A DNA stretch of 64,000 nt, taken from NCBI GenBank assembly GCA_003169845.1, contig PNAG01000023.1, positions 152,168 through 216,167 of the forward strand. Reading direction: 5' to 3'. This document shows, in pieces, positions 17,517-26,027 of the stretch. The position numbers and the translations under genes are program-made. Below the pieces are notes generated by a model. It was not told the DNA's origin. It did no database searches and saw nothing but the letters and a program-made list of their open reading frames with translations. This DNA is from Candidatus Dormiibacterota bacterium. Its GTDB lineage: Bacteria > Chloroflexota > Dormibacteria > Dormibacterales > Dormibacteraceae. Position 1 is the first letter of the stretch; each line of letters begins with the position of its first letter.

Positions 17517-18069
17517 CTTTCTCCGCTGAAGAGGGTGCGAGCCGGGCACGCCCGGCCGCGACGAACATCACGCCCCCCGCGATCAGCGCGCCGACGATGG
17601 CGGCGACGGGGCCCGGTGCTGTTGGGGCAAGACCAGGCGCCACCCCCAGCGCAAGCGCGAAGGCTGCAATCGCCGTCATCACGACGGGTGCCTCGCGGCT
17701 CATCTGGATTCGCGCTCCCATCAATCCCACGACGACCAGGACGGTGAAGCGGAGCGGCGCACCGGTTCCTGTCGTCAACGAAGCCGCCACCCACAGCGCA
17801 AGCAAGCCCGAGGCGATGCACAGGACGAGACGGGGTGTCGAGCCCGCTGGCATGATCGCCCAGGTCGGGGGTCCCGATCTCCAGCACCGAGCCGCGGCGA
17901 CCAGGCCTCCGATGGCGATCGCTACCGCACCGAACGCCATCCCCGCCGGCCAGGCGAGCACCGCGAGCGCGGCCGTCAGGAGCGCGAGTCCGAGCGCCTG
18001 GCCACGGCGGCCGTCAGCCAGCACCACGAGAGCCGCCCCGAGCCAGGCGACAAAGGCCGCCGCGACCAC
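17506..18069 (-). CDS. Small membrane protein, HyfE-like position
   Basis: 187 residues, about 6 helices, GTG start directly after the TAA of the upstream gene. Size and place between an L-like and an N-like subunit fit HyfE, but I see no diagnostic motif. The stop overlaps the next gene's start region by 11 bp. Confidence 0.4.
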   Translation of the reverse strand: MVAAAFVAWLGAALVVLADGRRGQALGLALLTAALAVLAWPAGMAFGAVAIAIGGLVAAARCWRSGPPTWAIMPAGSTPRLVLCIASGLLALWVAASLTTGTGAPLRFTVLVVVGLMGARIQMSREAPVVMTAIAAFALALGVAPGLAPTAPGPVAAIVGALIAGGVMFVAAGRARLAPSSAEKDGA

Positions 18070-19722
18070 TTACCTGGTCACAGCGAAGGCAAGGGCCGCG
18101 AGGGAGGCGAGCCAGATCAGCGGCCGGCCACCGACCGCCGCGGCCTCGAGCGCACGAAAGTCGACGATCGATCGGTACTGCTCAGGCAGGGACGCCGACG
18201 ACACGGCCTCGCGCAGACGGTCGATCGCGCCGGCCCAAGGAAGGCTGAACAGGGAAGGTCGCGGCTGGGTTCGGATCAGCGCCGTGCTCGCAGCGCCGTA
18301 GGCCAGCACACCGATGATCAGCAACGGCACGAAGAGCGCCACCACCGGTAGCACCGTCGTTACGGTGACCACCGACGTGAGGCCGCCGCTGACCGAGCCA
18401 GGCGGCAGCGACATCACGTCCGCCTGCGCTGGGTTCGCGAACGCCGTCTGGATCACCGCCATCGCGGGGCCGGCTGCCAGCGTCAGAGCGGCGACGGCCA
18501 TCGCCACGCGGGGGAAGGACTCGGCGGCGGGGCGGCCGCGTCCCGCCGGAAGACCCGTAGCGCGGGCGCCCGCGACCATCCAAAGCACCCAAACGACGGC
18601 GGCTGCGACGCCGATGAATCCAAAGAAATCACCAGCCTCGAAGGTGGACTCGATGCCGACGATGCGTGCTCCAAAGCCGAGGGCGGGTGGAAGGCCAACC
18701 GCGGCGGCGATGGTCACCAGGGACGCGGGGCCGGCGCGGTCAGGCAGAAGCGAGAGGCACGCTGTCATGGCGGCCGCGAATGCGAGCGTGATGAGGCCCG
18801 CCACCAACCCAAGCGGCGTGCCGAGCGCCACGGTCATCAGGGCGAACCCGCCGATGCCCGGTATCACCTCGGCGAAGAATCCTCGGCGCGTGGCCGCGGA
18901 TTGAGCGCGCACGGCCGCACCCAGCGCGACCACCACGCCCAGCGACGCGAGCACTGCGTGAAAGGCAACCTGCGGGTATCGGCCGTCACCCATCTCGTAA
19001 GCGCGGACCAGCAGGTAAAAGCCCAGCGGATAGAGCGTCGCCACGACCAGCCCCGCCGCCCGGAGCGAGGGCCTCGACCACACCTCGGCCGGCCACGATC
19101 GCCAGGGGACCAGCCCAGACCCCATGAGCCCCGCCAGCGCGACCAGGGCGAAGACGGGCGCGGTCAGGGCGGAAACCGGGACGGCGGCATAGGCGGCGGT
19201 CCCGCTGCGGACCTGGAGGATCACGCCGGCCCAGCTCAAAGCCAGCCAGGCGGCGAGTAGCATGCTCCAGCGCGGCCGCGGGGCGCGGACGTCCTCGGTG
19301 TCGAGCTGGACGATCGCCAGCGTCGCCGCGGTGCCACCGGCCAGCGCCGTGAGCACGACGCCCCCGGCCTCGATGGCGCCCATCGCCGCCGCCACTCCGA
19401 GTACACCGATGGCCGCCTCTTGCCACGAGCGCCGCTGAAGGGTCAGCACCAGCGCGGAAGGCACCAGGACCATCAGGCCGAAAGCGAACGCGACGGCATC
19501 GAGGCGTAGCTGGAACGGCGTGCCAAAGCCGAGCTGCCCCAGGTTGAGCTCCTGAGTCGAGCGCACCGGGAGCCACAGGACCAGCAGGGCGAGCACCGCC
19601 GTCCACGCGCCCGTGCTCACGACGATTGGACCAACGTTCAAGCCGCTGAGTCCGAATGCGGTGATGACACCCGCCGCGATGAGCGGCAGCAGGACCGGCG
19701 CCAGCAGGGCGATCGACGGCAT
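18070..19722 (-). CDS. NuoL/HyfB-like membrane protein, degenerate
   Basis: 550 residues, about 14 helices. The segment LVPWRSWPAEVWSRPS followed by TLYPLGFYLLVRAYEM matches the NuoL/M/N pattern P-hxxWLPxAxxxxP...LLKxGxYxLhR. The Lys of LLK is missing, and no TM5 Glu is obvious. This is probably a non-pumping descendant or a repurposed subunit. No soluble hydrogenase or NADH dehydrogenase subunit occurs in the window. It follows valS on the same strand with a 9-nt gap. Confidence 0.55.
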   Translation of the reverse strand: MPSIALLAPVLLPLIAAGVITAFGLSGLNVGPIVVSTGAWTAVLALLVLWLPVRSTQELNLGQLGFGTPFQLRLDAVAFAFGLMVLVPSALVLTLQRRSWQEAAIGVLGVAAAMGAIEAGGVVLTALAGGTAATLAIVQLDTEDVRAPRPRWSMLLAAWLALSWAGVILQVRSGTAAYAAVPVSALTAPVFALVALAGLMGSGLVPWRSWPAEVWSRPSLRAAGLVVATLYPLGFYLLVRAYEMGDGRYPQVAFHAVLASLGVVVALGAAVRAQSAATRRGFFAEVIPGIGGFALMTVALGTPLGLVAGLITLAFAAAMTACLSLLPDRAGPASLVTIAAAVGLPPALGFGARIVGIESTFEAGDFFGFIGVAAAVVWVLWMVAGARATGLPAGRGRPAAESFPRVAMAVAALTLAAGPAMAVIQTAFANPAQADVMSLPPGSVSGGLTSVVTVTTVLPVVALFVPLLIIGVLAYGAASTALIRTQPRPSLFSLPWAGAIDRLREAVSSASLPEQYRSIVDFRALEAAAVGGRPLIWLASLAALAFAVTR

Positions 19723-19731
19723 CAGGCGCGT

Positions 19732-22317
19732 CTACTCTAGGCGGTCGATTGCGGCGCGAAGCTCGGCGGCCCGGTCCTCCAGCTTCCTCACGATCTCCGG
19801 CGGCGCCTTGGCCAGAAACTCCGGATTGGCGAGCTTGTCCTCGGTTTTCGCGAGATCGATCTTCAGTCGCGCCCGCTCGGCGTCACGCTGGGCCGCGACC
19901 TGGCGACCGTCACCGCTTGACGGAAAGGTCACCCGGGCCGGAACTGCGACCAGTGGAGTGCCCCCGTCCAGGTCCTCGACCAGCTCGACCCGCGCGAGCC
20001 GAGCAGCAAGGGCGGCGACCGAGCGATCGATCGGCTGCTCGAGGAGCAAACTGCCGCCACGGGGCGGCGCACCCGCGACCTGCCGGTGTCCACGCACCTC
20101 GTCGACGATCGTCATCACCTGGGCAAACAACTCCTCCGCCGCCGAGTCGAGGAACTTCCCATCAGGCTCCGGCCACGGGGCGCGCATCAGGAAGTCGACG
20201 TGGCCGGGAGTGCGCGACCAAAGCTCCTCCGTCACGAATGGCATGAAGGGGTGCAGCAGGCGGAACAGGTTGTCGAGGCAGTAATACGCAACGTCCTGCG
20301 CGGCCGCGTCTCCAGCTCGGAGTCGCTCCTTCGCGGCCTCGAGGTACCAGTCGCAAAACTCGTTCCAGGCGAACGCATAAGCGGCGGCGATCGAGTCCTG
20401 GAACGTGAACGTCTCGATGCCTGCGGTTACTGCCGCGACGGCACCCACCAGGCGCGAAACGATCCAGCGATCCTCGAGGTGCTCGTGAACTTCCAACACG
20501 CCCGGGACCTCGGCGGGTGGCATCCCCGGCGAGCTGAGCACAAGGCGCGTGGCGTTCCAGAGCTTGTTGCAGAACCGGCGGTAACCCTCGACCCGGCTCT
20601 CGTCGAACCGGACGTCCTGGCTGGACATGGCAACCGATGCGGCCCAAGCACGCACGGCATCGGTGCCGTACTTGTCGATGAGACCGCGCGGATCGACCCC
20701 GGTGCCGAGCGATTTCGACATGCGACGGCCATCGCCCGCCTGGACCTGGCAGTGGATCGCGACATCACTGAATGGAACCTCGCCCATGAGCTCGAGGCCG
20801 GTCATGATCATGCGGCTGACCCAGAGATTGATGATTTCGCGGGCCGTGCTGTTCATGCTGTTGGGATAGAAGGCCTGCAAGTCGTCGGTCTCCTCAGGCC
20901 ACCCGAGCGTGGCAAACGGCCACAGCGCTGACGAGAACCACGTGTCGAGCACGTCCGGGTCTTGAGTCAGGTTGATGCTTCCGCACTCGGCGCATTCGTG
21001 TGGCGGCTCGACGGCGACCGTGGTGTGGCCGTTTTCGCAGTGATAGACGGGCACGCGATGGCCGAGCCAGAGCTGCCTCCCGATGTTCCAGTCGCGCAAT
21101 CCGCGCAGCCAGTCCAGATACGTCCGCTCGTACCGCTCTGGATGCCACCGGACCTTTCCTGCGGCTGAAGCGGCCAGGGCCTTGTCTCGCATCGTCTCCA
21201 TGCGCAGCCACCACTGCTCGCTGATGAGCGGCTCGATCACGGCGTGGCAGCGGTCGCAGTGGCCGACCTCGTGCATGTAAGGCTCCTCTTTGACCAGGAA
21301 TCCCTTCGCCCTCAGGTCGGCGACGACCTTTGCGCGCGCCTCGAGCGCCGGCATGCCGTCGTACGGAAGGCCCGGCACGTTCATCCGGGCATCCGGATGC
21401 ATCCCGTTGATGACCTCCAGCGAGTGGCGCTGGCCGATGTCGTAGTCCATCGCATCGTGCCCGGGCGTGACCTTGAGCGCGCCCGTTCCGAAATCCTTGT
21501 CGACAGCCTCGTCGCCGACGATGGGCAGCTGTCTTCCGACCAGCGGCAGGATCGCGGTCTTTCCGATCAAGGATCGATACCGATCGTCGGTGGGATTCAC
21601 GGCGACACCGGTGTCCACGAGCATCGTCTCGGGGCGCACTGTCGCGACCACCACCTCGCCCCCACCCTCTATCGGATATCTGATGTGGTACAGGACGTCC
21701 TGGTGCTCCTGCCAGTCGATCTCGAGGTCTGAGATGGCCGAGAGGTCGTGCGGGCACCAGTTGACGATGCGCGGTGCGCGGTAGATCCACCCACGCTCGT
21801 AAAACGCGACGAATGCAGTCATGACCGCGCGCACGTAGCGCGGGTCCATCGTGAACCGGAGCCGCGACCAATCCAGCGAGATCCCCAGGATGCGGTCCTG
21901 GCTGACGATCGTATCGCCGACGTCGCGATACCACTCGTCCACGCGCGACGTGAACGCATCGCGTCCAAGCTGCTCCTTGGTCATGCCTTCGGCGGCCAGC
22001 TGCTTCTCGATCACGTTCTGCGTTGCGATGGCGGCATGGTCGGTGCCGGGCAGGTACAGAACCTCGTAGCCGGACATGCGACGGTAGCGCGCCAGGATGT
22101 CCTGCAACGTGTGGTTGAGCGCATGGCCCATGTGCAGCGCGCCCGTGATGTTCGGTGGCGGCAGGCAGATGGTGAACTTCGGCTTCTTGCTCGACGCGTC
22201 GGCGACGAACAGGCCGTCGGACTCCCACCGCCCGTACCAGCCGGCCTCGATGGCCCGCGGGTCGAATGCCTTCGGCATCTCGCTCTGTTTGTCGGCTTCT
22301 GTCACTTTCATGCTCAT
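19732..22317 (-). CDS. valS: Valyl-tRNA synthetase
   Basis: 861 residues. Class I synthetase with HMGH (HIGH motif) in PPPNITGALHMGHALNH, KMSKS as RRMSKSLGTG, the CP1 editing domain between them, Cys pairs CDRC and CAEC, an anticodon-binding domain, and a C-terminal coiled coil typical of bacterial ValRS. The ATG at 22317 is used, with a second Met two codons later. The 157-bp upstream gap shows no T-box sequence. Confidence 0.96.
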   Translation of the reverse strand: MSMKVTEADKQSEMPKAFDPRAIEAGWYGRWESDGLFVADASSKKPKFTICLPPPNITGALHMGHALNHTLQDILARYRRMSGYEVLYLPGTDHAAIATQNVIEKQLAAEGMTKEQLGRDAFTSRVDEWYRDVGDTIVSQDRILGISLDWSRLRFTMDPRYVRAVMTAFVAFYERGWIYRAPRIVNWCPHDLSAISDLEIDWQEHQDVLYHIRYPIEGGGEVVVATVRPETMLVDTGVAVNPTDDRYRSLIGKTAILPLVGRQLPIVGDEAVDKDFGTGALKVTPGHDAMDYDIGQRHSLEVINGMHPDARMNVPGLPYDGMPALEARAKVVADLRAKGFLVKEEPYMHEVGHCDRCHAVIEPLISEQWWLRMETMRDKALAASAAGKVRWHPERYERTYLDWLRGLRDWNIGRQLWLGHRVPVYHCENGHTTVAVEPPHECAECGSINLTQDPDVLDTWFSSALWPFATLGWPEETDDLQAFYPNSMNSTAREIINLWVSRMIMTGLELMGEVPFSDVAIHCQVQAGDGRRMSKSLGTGVDPRGLIDKYGTDAVRAWAASVAMSSQDVRFDESRVEGYRRFCNKLWNATRLVLSSPGMPPAEVPGVLEVHEHLEDRWIVSRLVGAVAAVTAGIETFTFQDSIAAAYAFAWNEFCDWYLEAAKERLRAGDAAAQDVAYYCLDNLFRLLHPFMPFVTEELWSRTPGHVDFLMRAPWPEPDGKFLDSAAEELFAQVMTIVDEVRGHRQVAGAPPRGGSLLLEQPIDRSVAALAARLARVELVEDLDGGTPLVAVPARVTFPSSGDGRQVAAQRDAERARLKIDLAKTEDKLANPEFLAKAPPEIVRKLEDRAAELRAAIDRLE

Positions 22318-22474
22318 GGGGGCGTGTTTGGTCGCTCGGAGTGAATCAAGGGCGCCGGCGCGAAGGTCGCTTTAGCGCGACTGAGCCGGCGAGGGTACGG
22401 ATACGCACTCGTTTAGGCTCATTGGTGTCCGAAAGTCTAACGAATCAGACGCGAGTGGAGGCCCGGCCTCTCAG

Positions 22475-23752
22475 CTAGGCCGACTCTCCCACCAGGCGCG
22501 CCGGGCTCTCGCCTTCGTCGCCTAGCTCGAACTCCGGCTCGAGAGCCTCGCGGATCGAGCGCTCGGAGATGAGGCAGCGCTTGATGTCTGGTCGGGACGG
22601 GATCTCGAACATCGAGTTGAGGAGCGCCTCTTCGATGATCGACTTCAAAGCGCGCGCACCCGTGCCTCGAAGGAGGGCCAGCTCGGCAATCGCATCGAGC
22701 GATCCTTTCTGGAACACGAGCTCCACGTTGTCCAGCGAGAAGAACTTCTGGTACTGCTTGACCAGCGCGTTCTTAGGCTCGGTGAGGATGCGCACGATGT
22801 CCTGCTGGTCCAGGTGGTGCAGGGTGACGATGATCGGCAGGCGGCCGATGAACTCCGGGATGAATCCGTACTTCAAAAGATCCTGGGGCTGCAGCTGCTT
22901 GAGCGTCTCGGACACCGCCTTGCGCTCGATTTTGTTGTGCGGCGCACCGAAACCGATCGCATGCCGGCCGATGCGGTGCTCGACGACCTTCTCCAGCCCG
23001 TCGAAAGCGCCGCCACAGACGAACAGGATGTTGGTGGTGTTGATCTGGATGAAATCCTGGTGTGGGTGCTTGCGACCGCCCTGCGGCGGAACGTTGGCCA
23101 CCGTGCCCTCGAGTATCTTCAACAGCGCCTGCTGAACGCCCTCGCCGCTGACGTCGCGCGTGATCGATGGGTTGTCCGACTTGCGGGCGATCTTGTCGAT
23201 CTCGTCGATGTAGATGATTCCGCGCTCGGCACGGCTGATGTCGAAGTCGGCGGCCTGGATGAGCCGCAGCAGGATGTTCTCCACGTCTTCGCCCACGTAG
23301 CCGGCCTCGGTGAGGCTCGTCGCGTCGGCGATGGCAAACGGCACGTCAAGGATCTTCGCCAGCGTCTGCGCGAGGTAGGTCTTGCCGCAGCCGGTGGGTC
23401 CGACCAGCAGCACGTTCGACTTGCTCAGCTCGACATCGCCGACTGACTTCGAGGCGGAGATCCGCTTGTAGTGGTTGTACACCTGGACGGAAAGGACCTT
23501 CTTGGCGCGGTCCTGTCCGATCACGTACTGGTCGAGAGCGGCACAGATGGTCTTGGGGTTGGGGATGAATCCGGTCTTCTGCTTCTTCGTGCCCGCCGAG
23601 CGGTTGTCGTCCTCGAGGACCTCCTGGCACAGGTCGATGCACTGGTCGCAGATGAAGACACCAGGGCCCGCTACCAGCTTGCGTACCTGGTCCTGGCCCT
23701 TCCCGCAGAAGGAGCAGCGCGTGTAGCGGCGGCGATCTTCTCGTTCGTTCAT
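22475..23752 (-). CDS. clpX: ClpX, ATP-binding subunit of Clp protease
   Basis: 425 residues from [20 protein letters not shown]; sequence upstream in frame is not ClpX-like. N-terminal C4 zinc domain (CSFC...CDQC), Walker A GPTGCGKT, Walker [15 protein letters not shown] pore loop region and ClpB-D2 small domain. ClpX unfolds tagged substrates for ClpP. It follows the stand-alone zinc-finger gene by 16 nt in a clpP-zinc finger-clpX cluster after tig. Confidence 0.96.
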   Translation of the reverse strand: MNEREDRRRYTRCSFCGKGQDQVRKLVAGPGVFICDQCIDLCQEVLEDDNRSAGTKKQKTGFIPNPKTICAALDQYVIGQDRAKKVLSVQVYNHYKRISASKSVGDVELSKSNVLLVGPTGCGKTYLAQTLAKILDVPFAIADATSLTEAGYVGEDVENILLRLIQAADFDISRAERGIIYIDEIDKIARKSDNPSITRDVSGEGVQQALLKILEGTVANVPPQGGRKHPHQDFIQINTTNILFVCGGAFDGLEKVVEHRIGRHAIGFGAPHNKIERKAVSETLKQLQPQDLLKYGFIPEFIGRLPIIVTLHHLDQQDIVRILTEPKNALVKQYQKFFSLDNVELVFQKGSLDAIAELALLRGTGARALKSIIEEALLNSMFEIPSRPDIKRCLISERSIREALEPEFELGDEGESPARLVGESA

Positions 23753-23768
23753 TGCTTCCCTGTATCCA

Positions 23769-23963
23769 TTACGAAGAGGCCGGCGCCGGGGGATTATGGC
23801 CCCAGAGAATCTCGTTGGCAAGGCTGATGCACTCGCTGCAGATGAAAACGCCCGAGCCGGCGACCAGCCTCACGCCACGCTCACCATGCAACTTACCGCA
23901 GAACGAGCACTTGGGCCGGTGCCGCTTGACCTCGCCGCTCGTGCCCTTACGTCGGAAGATCAT
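23769..23963 (-). CDS. Stand-alone ClpX-type zinc-finger protein
   Basis: 64 residues. Cys19, Cys22, Cys42 and Cys45 in KCSFCGK and [10 protein letters not shown] give the C4 zinc-binding domain of ClpX, without an AAA+ part. The ATG overlaps the clpP TGA as ATGA, so translation is probably coupled. The ClpX zinc domain dimerises and binds substrates and adaptors, so this protein may compete for adaptors or mix with ClpX N-domains (inference). It is real rather than a fragment: it has its own start and stop, a basic N-terminus and an intact zinc knuckle. Confidence 0.8.
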   Translation of the reverse strand: MIFRRKGTSGEVKRHRPKCSFCGKLHGERGVRLVAGSGVFICSECISLANEILWGHNPPAPASS

Positions 23964-24640
23964 CCCGCGGCTACTTTCTCCTTTTCCTTTTCCTTTTCCT
24001 TCTCTCTGTCCTTGTCGCCGAGCTTGGGCGGGGTGAGGATGATGTCGTCGATCAACCCGTACTGCTTGGCGGCTTCCGAGGTGAGGAAGTAGTCGCGATC
24101 GGTGTCGAGCGTCACCTTGTCGATCTTCTGGCCGGTGTGCTTCGCGATGATCTGGTTCAGCTGCTCGCGCTCCCGCAAAATCTCCTTGGCGTGGATCTGG
24201 ATGTCGGTGGCCTGCCCCTGCATGCCGCCCCACGGCTGGTGGATGAGGATGTTTGCATGCGGCAGCGCATACCGCAGCCCGTGAGCGCCGCCGGTCAGCA
24301 GCACCGCGGCCATCGAGGCCGCCATGCCGATGCAGATGGTCGACACCGGTGGCCGGATGTACTGCATCGTGTCGTAGATCGCCAGGCCCGCGGTCACGTG
24401 GCCGCCCGGGCTGTTGATGTAGAGGGAGATGTCCTTTTCCGGATCCTCCGACTGGAGGTAGAGGAGCTGCGCCACCACGAGGTTGGCGACCTGGTCGTCG
24501 ATCGGGGTGCCGATGAAGACGATGCGCTCCTTGAGGAGTCGCGAGTAGATGTCGAAGGCCCTCTCGCCGCGGCCCGTGTTCTCGACCACCATCGGCACGA
24601 GATACCCGGCCGGCCGCCGTGTCTGTCTCATTTCCCGCAC
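23960..24640 (-). CDS. clpP: ClpP protease subunit
   Basis: 226 residues. Catalytic triad Ser109 (GMAASMAA), His134 (HQPWGG) and Asp183 (DTDRD). ClpP forms the tetradecameric chamber fed by ClpX. The mature start is probably near [14 protein letters not shown]. The C-terminus is extended by a [16 protein letters not shown] tail encoded by a hexamer repeat. It lies 34 nt after tig, in the standard tig-clpP-clpX order. Confidence 0.95.
   Translation of the reverse strand: MREMRQTRRPAGYLVPMVVENTGRGERAFDIYSRLLKERIVFIGTPIDDQVANLVVAQLLYLQSEDPEKDISLYINSPGGHVTAGLAIYDTMQYIRPPVSTICIGMAASMAAVLLTGGAHGLRYALPHANILIHQPWGGMQGQATDIQIHAKEILREREQLNQIIAKHTGQKIDKVTLDTDRDYFLTSEAAKQYGLIDDIILTPPKLGDKDREKEKEKEKEKVAAG
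23976..23999 (-). repeat. Hexamer microsatellite in the clpP 3' end
   Basis: Four tandem 6-bp units (TTCTCC, then three TTTTCC on the plus strand) encode the Lys-Glu tail. Length changes would keep the frame. Confidence 0.8.
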
Positions 24641-24674
24641 AACGTCATTCTAGACAGGCGGTCCGCGGGTTCCG

Positions 24675-25982
24675 TCAAGTCCTTGAAACTGCGACTTCGA
24701 CGAGGCGCTCCAGGACTCTCCGGCGGCGAAGCCGCGAGGCGAAGTAGCGCCGGGCGCTTGGACTCTTCTTCAGCTCCGCCACCTGGTCTTTCAGCTCGTC
24801 GTCCGCGGCGGCCTGCTCCTCGAGGAAATTGACCACGTCCTCGTCCGACGGCTCCAGGTTCTCGCGCCGGGCAAACTCGGCCAGCACGAGGTCGATCTTC
24901 AGCCGCGCCTCCGCCTCAGGCTGCTGGTCGGCCATCCACTGCTCCAGAGTTTTCCCCAGGTACTCGAGGTAGCGCTCGAGCCGCAGTCCCTGGCGGTTCA
25001 GGCTGCGCTCCATCGATTCCAGCTGGCTCGTCAGCTCGCGGTCGACGAGCGCCGCCGGGACCTCGACGCTCGACGCCTCGACCAGCGCTCGAACGACTTC
25101 CTGCTCGCGCTCGACCTTCTCCATGGCTCGAATCGACTCCACGAGCTCGGCGCGGACCGCGTCGCGATAAGCGTCGGCAGTTTCCTGTGCGCCATTGCTC
25201 AGAGTCTTGACCAACGCGTCGTCGAGCACCGGGAGGATCTTCTCCTTCACGCCGCGCAGCGTGACCCGGATCGTCGCCTCCTTGCCCGCGAGCCTTGGTT
25301 CGCTGTAGGTCTCGGGGAACGTGACCTTCGCCTCCCGAGTCTCATCGACAAAGGTGCCGGGGAGAACGGCCAGCAGCTCAGGAAGCAGCACGCCTTCTTT
25401 GAGCTCCGACTCCATCGCCTTCTGCGTTTCCGATTCAACGATCGCTCCGTCCGCCTCGACCTCGACGTCGATGATCGCCAGGTCGCCCATCCTCAGCTCG
25501 CGTTCCACCGGCGTGATCTCCGCCATCGGCTCGCGAAGCTCTTCGAGACGGCGTTCGAGCATCTCCTCAGTGACTTCGTGACCGTGGAGGTCTGGATTAA
25601 GAGTCGTGATGTCCGCGAGCGTCACCTCGGGCATCACGCTGATCGTCGCCTTGAGCTTCGCCGGTCGCCCGCGCTCGAGCTCGAGGACCTCGACGTCGGG
25701 GTTGTCGATGGGATCGATGGATTTCTCCGCGAGGGCCTGGCGGATCACCTCGGGGATCATCGTCTCGACGACCTCCTCACGCACCGCGGCCGGTCCGAGC
25801 CGCGCCTCGACGAGCGACCGCGGCGCGCGGCCGGGACGGAAGCCCTCGATCTTCGCGCGCGACACGAGCCGGTTGAGGACGCGCTCGTAAGTCGCGTCGA
25901 CGACCTCGGTTGGCACCTCGATGGTCATCCCCACCTGGCTCTTCGGTAGTTGCTCCGTGACGACGGAGAGCGGTGTGGCCAT
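24675..25982 (-). CDS. tig: Trigger factor
   Basis: 435 residues from MATPLSVVTEQLPKSQV. N-terminal ribosome-binding domain with the signature IEGFRPGRAPRSLVE, a PPIase-like FKBP domain (MGDLAIIDVEVEADG) and a helical C-terminal domain. It is a ribosome-bound folding chaperone. It leads the tig-clpP-zinc finger-clpX cluster and is read away from the PBP gene's 3' end across about 45 bp. Confidence 0.95.
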   Translation of the reverse strand: MATPLSVVTEQLPKSQVGMTIEVPTEVVDATYERVLNRLVSRAKIEGFRPGRAPRSLVEARLGPAAVREEVVETMIPEVIRQALAEKSIDPIDNPDVEVLELERGRPAKLKATISVMPEVTLADITTLNPDLHGHEVTEEMLERRLEELREPMAEITPVERELRMGDLAIIDVEVEADGAIVESETQKAMESELKEGVLLPELLAVLPGTFVDETREAKVTFPETYSEPRLAGKEATIRVTLRGVKEKILPVLDDALVKTLSNGAQETADAYRDAVRAELVESIRAMEKVEREQEVVRALVEASSVEVPAALVDRELTSQLESMERSLNRQGLRLERYLEYLGKTLEQWMADQQPEAEARLKIDLVLAEFARRENLEPSDEDVVNFLEEQAAADDELKDQVAELKKSPSARRYFASRLRRRRVLERLVEVAVSRT

Positions 25983-26027
25983 CACCGCAAGTCTACGGAC
26001 GCCCGGCACTGGACTAACGCGGGCGAG

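Noticed and set aside
22318..22474. Possible T-box leader before valS
   Set aside because: No AGGGTGG...ACCGCG T-box sequence or specifier loop is visible. The gap only shows weak GC hairpins.
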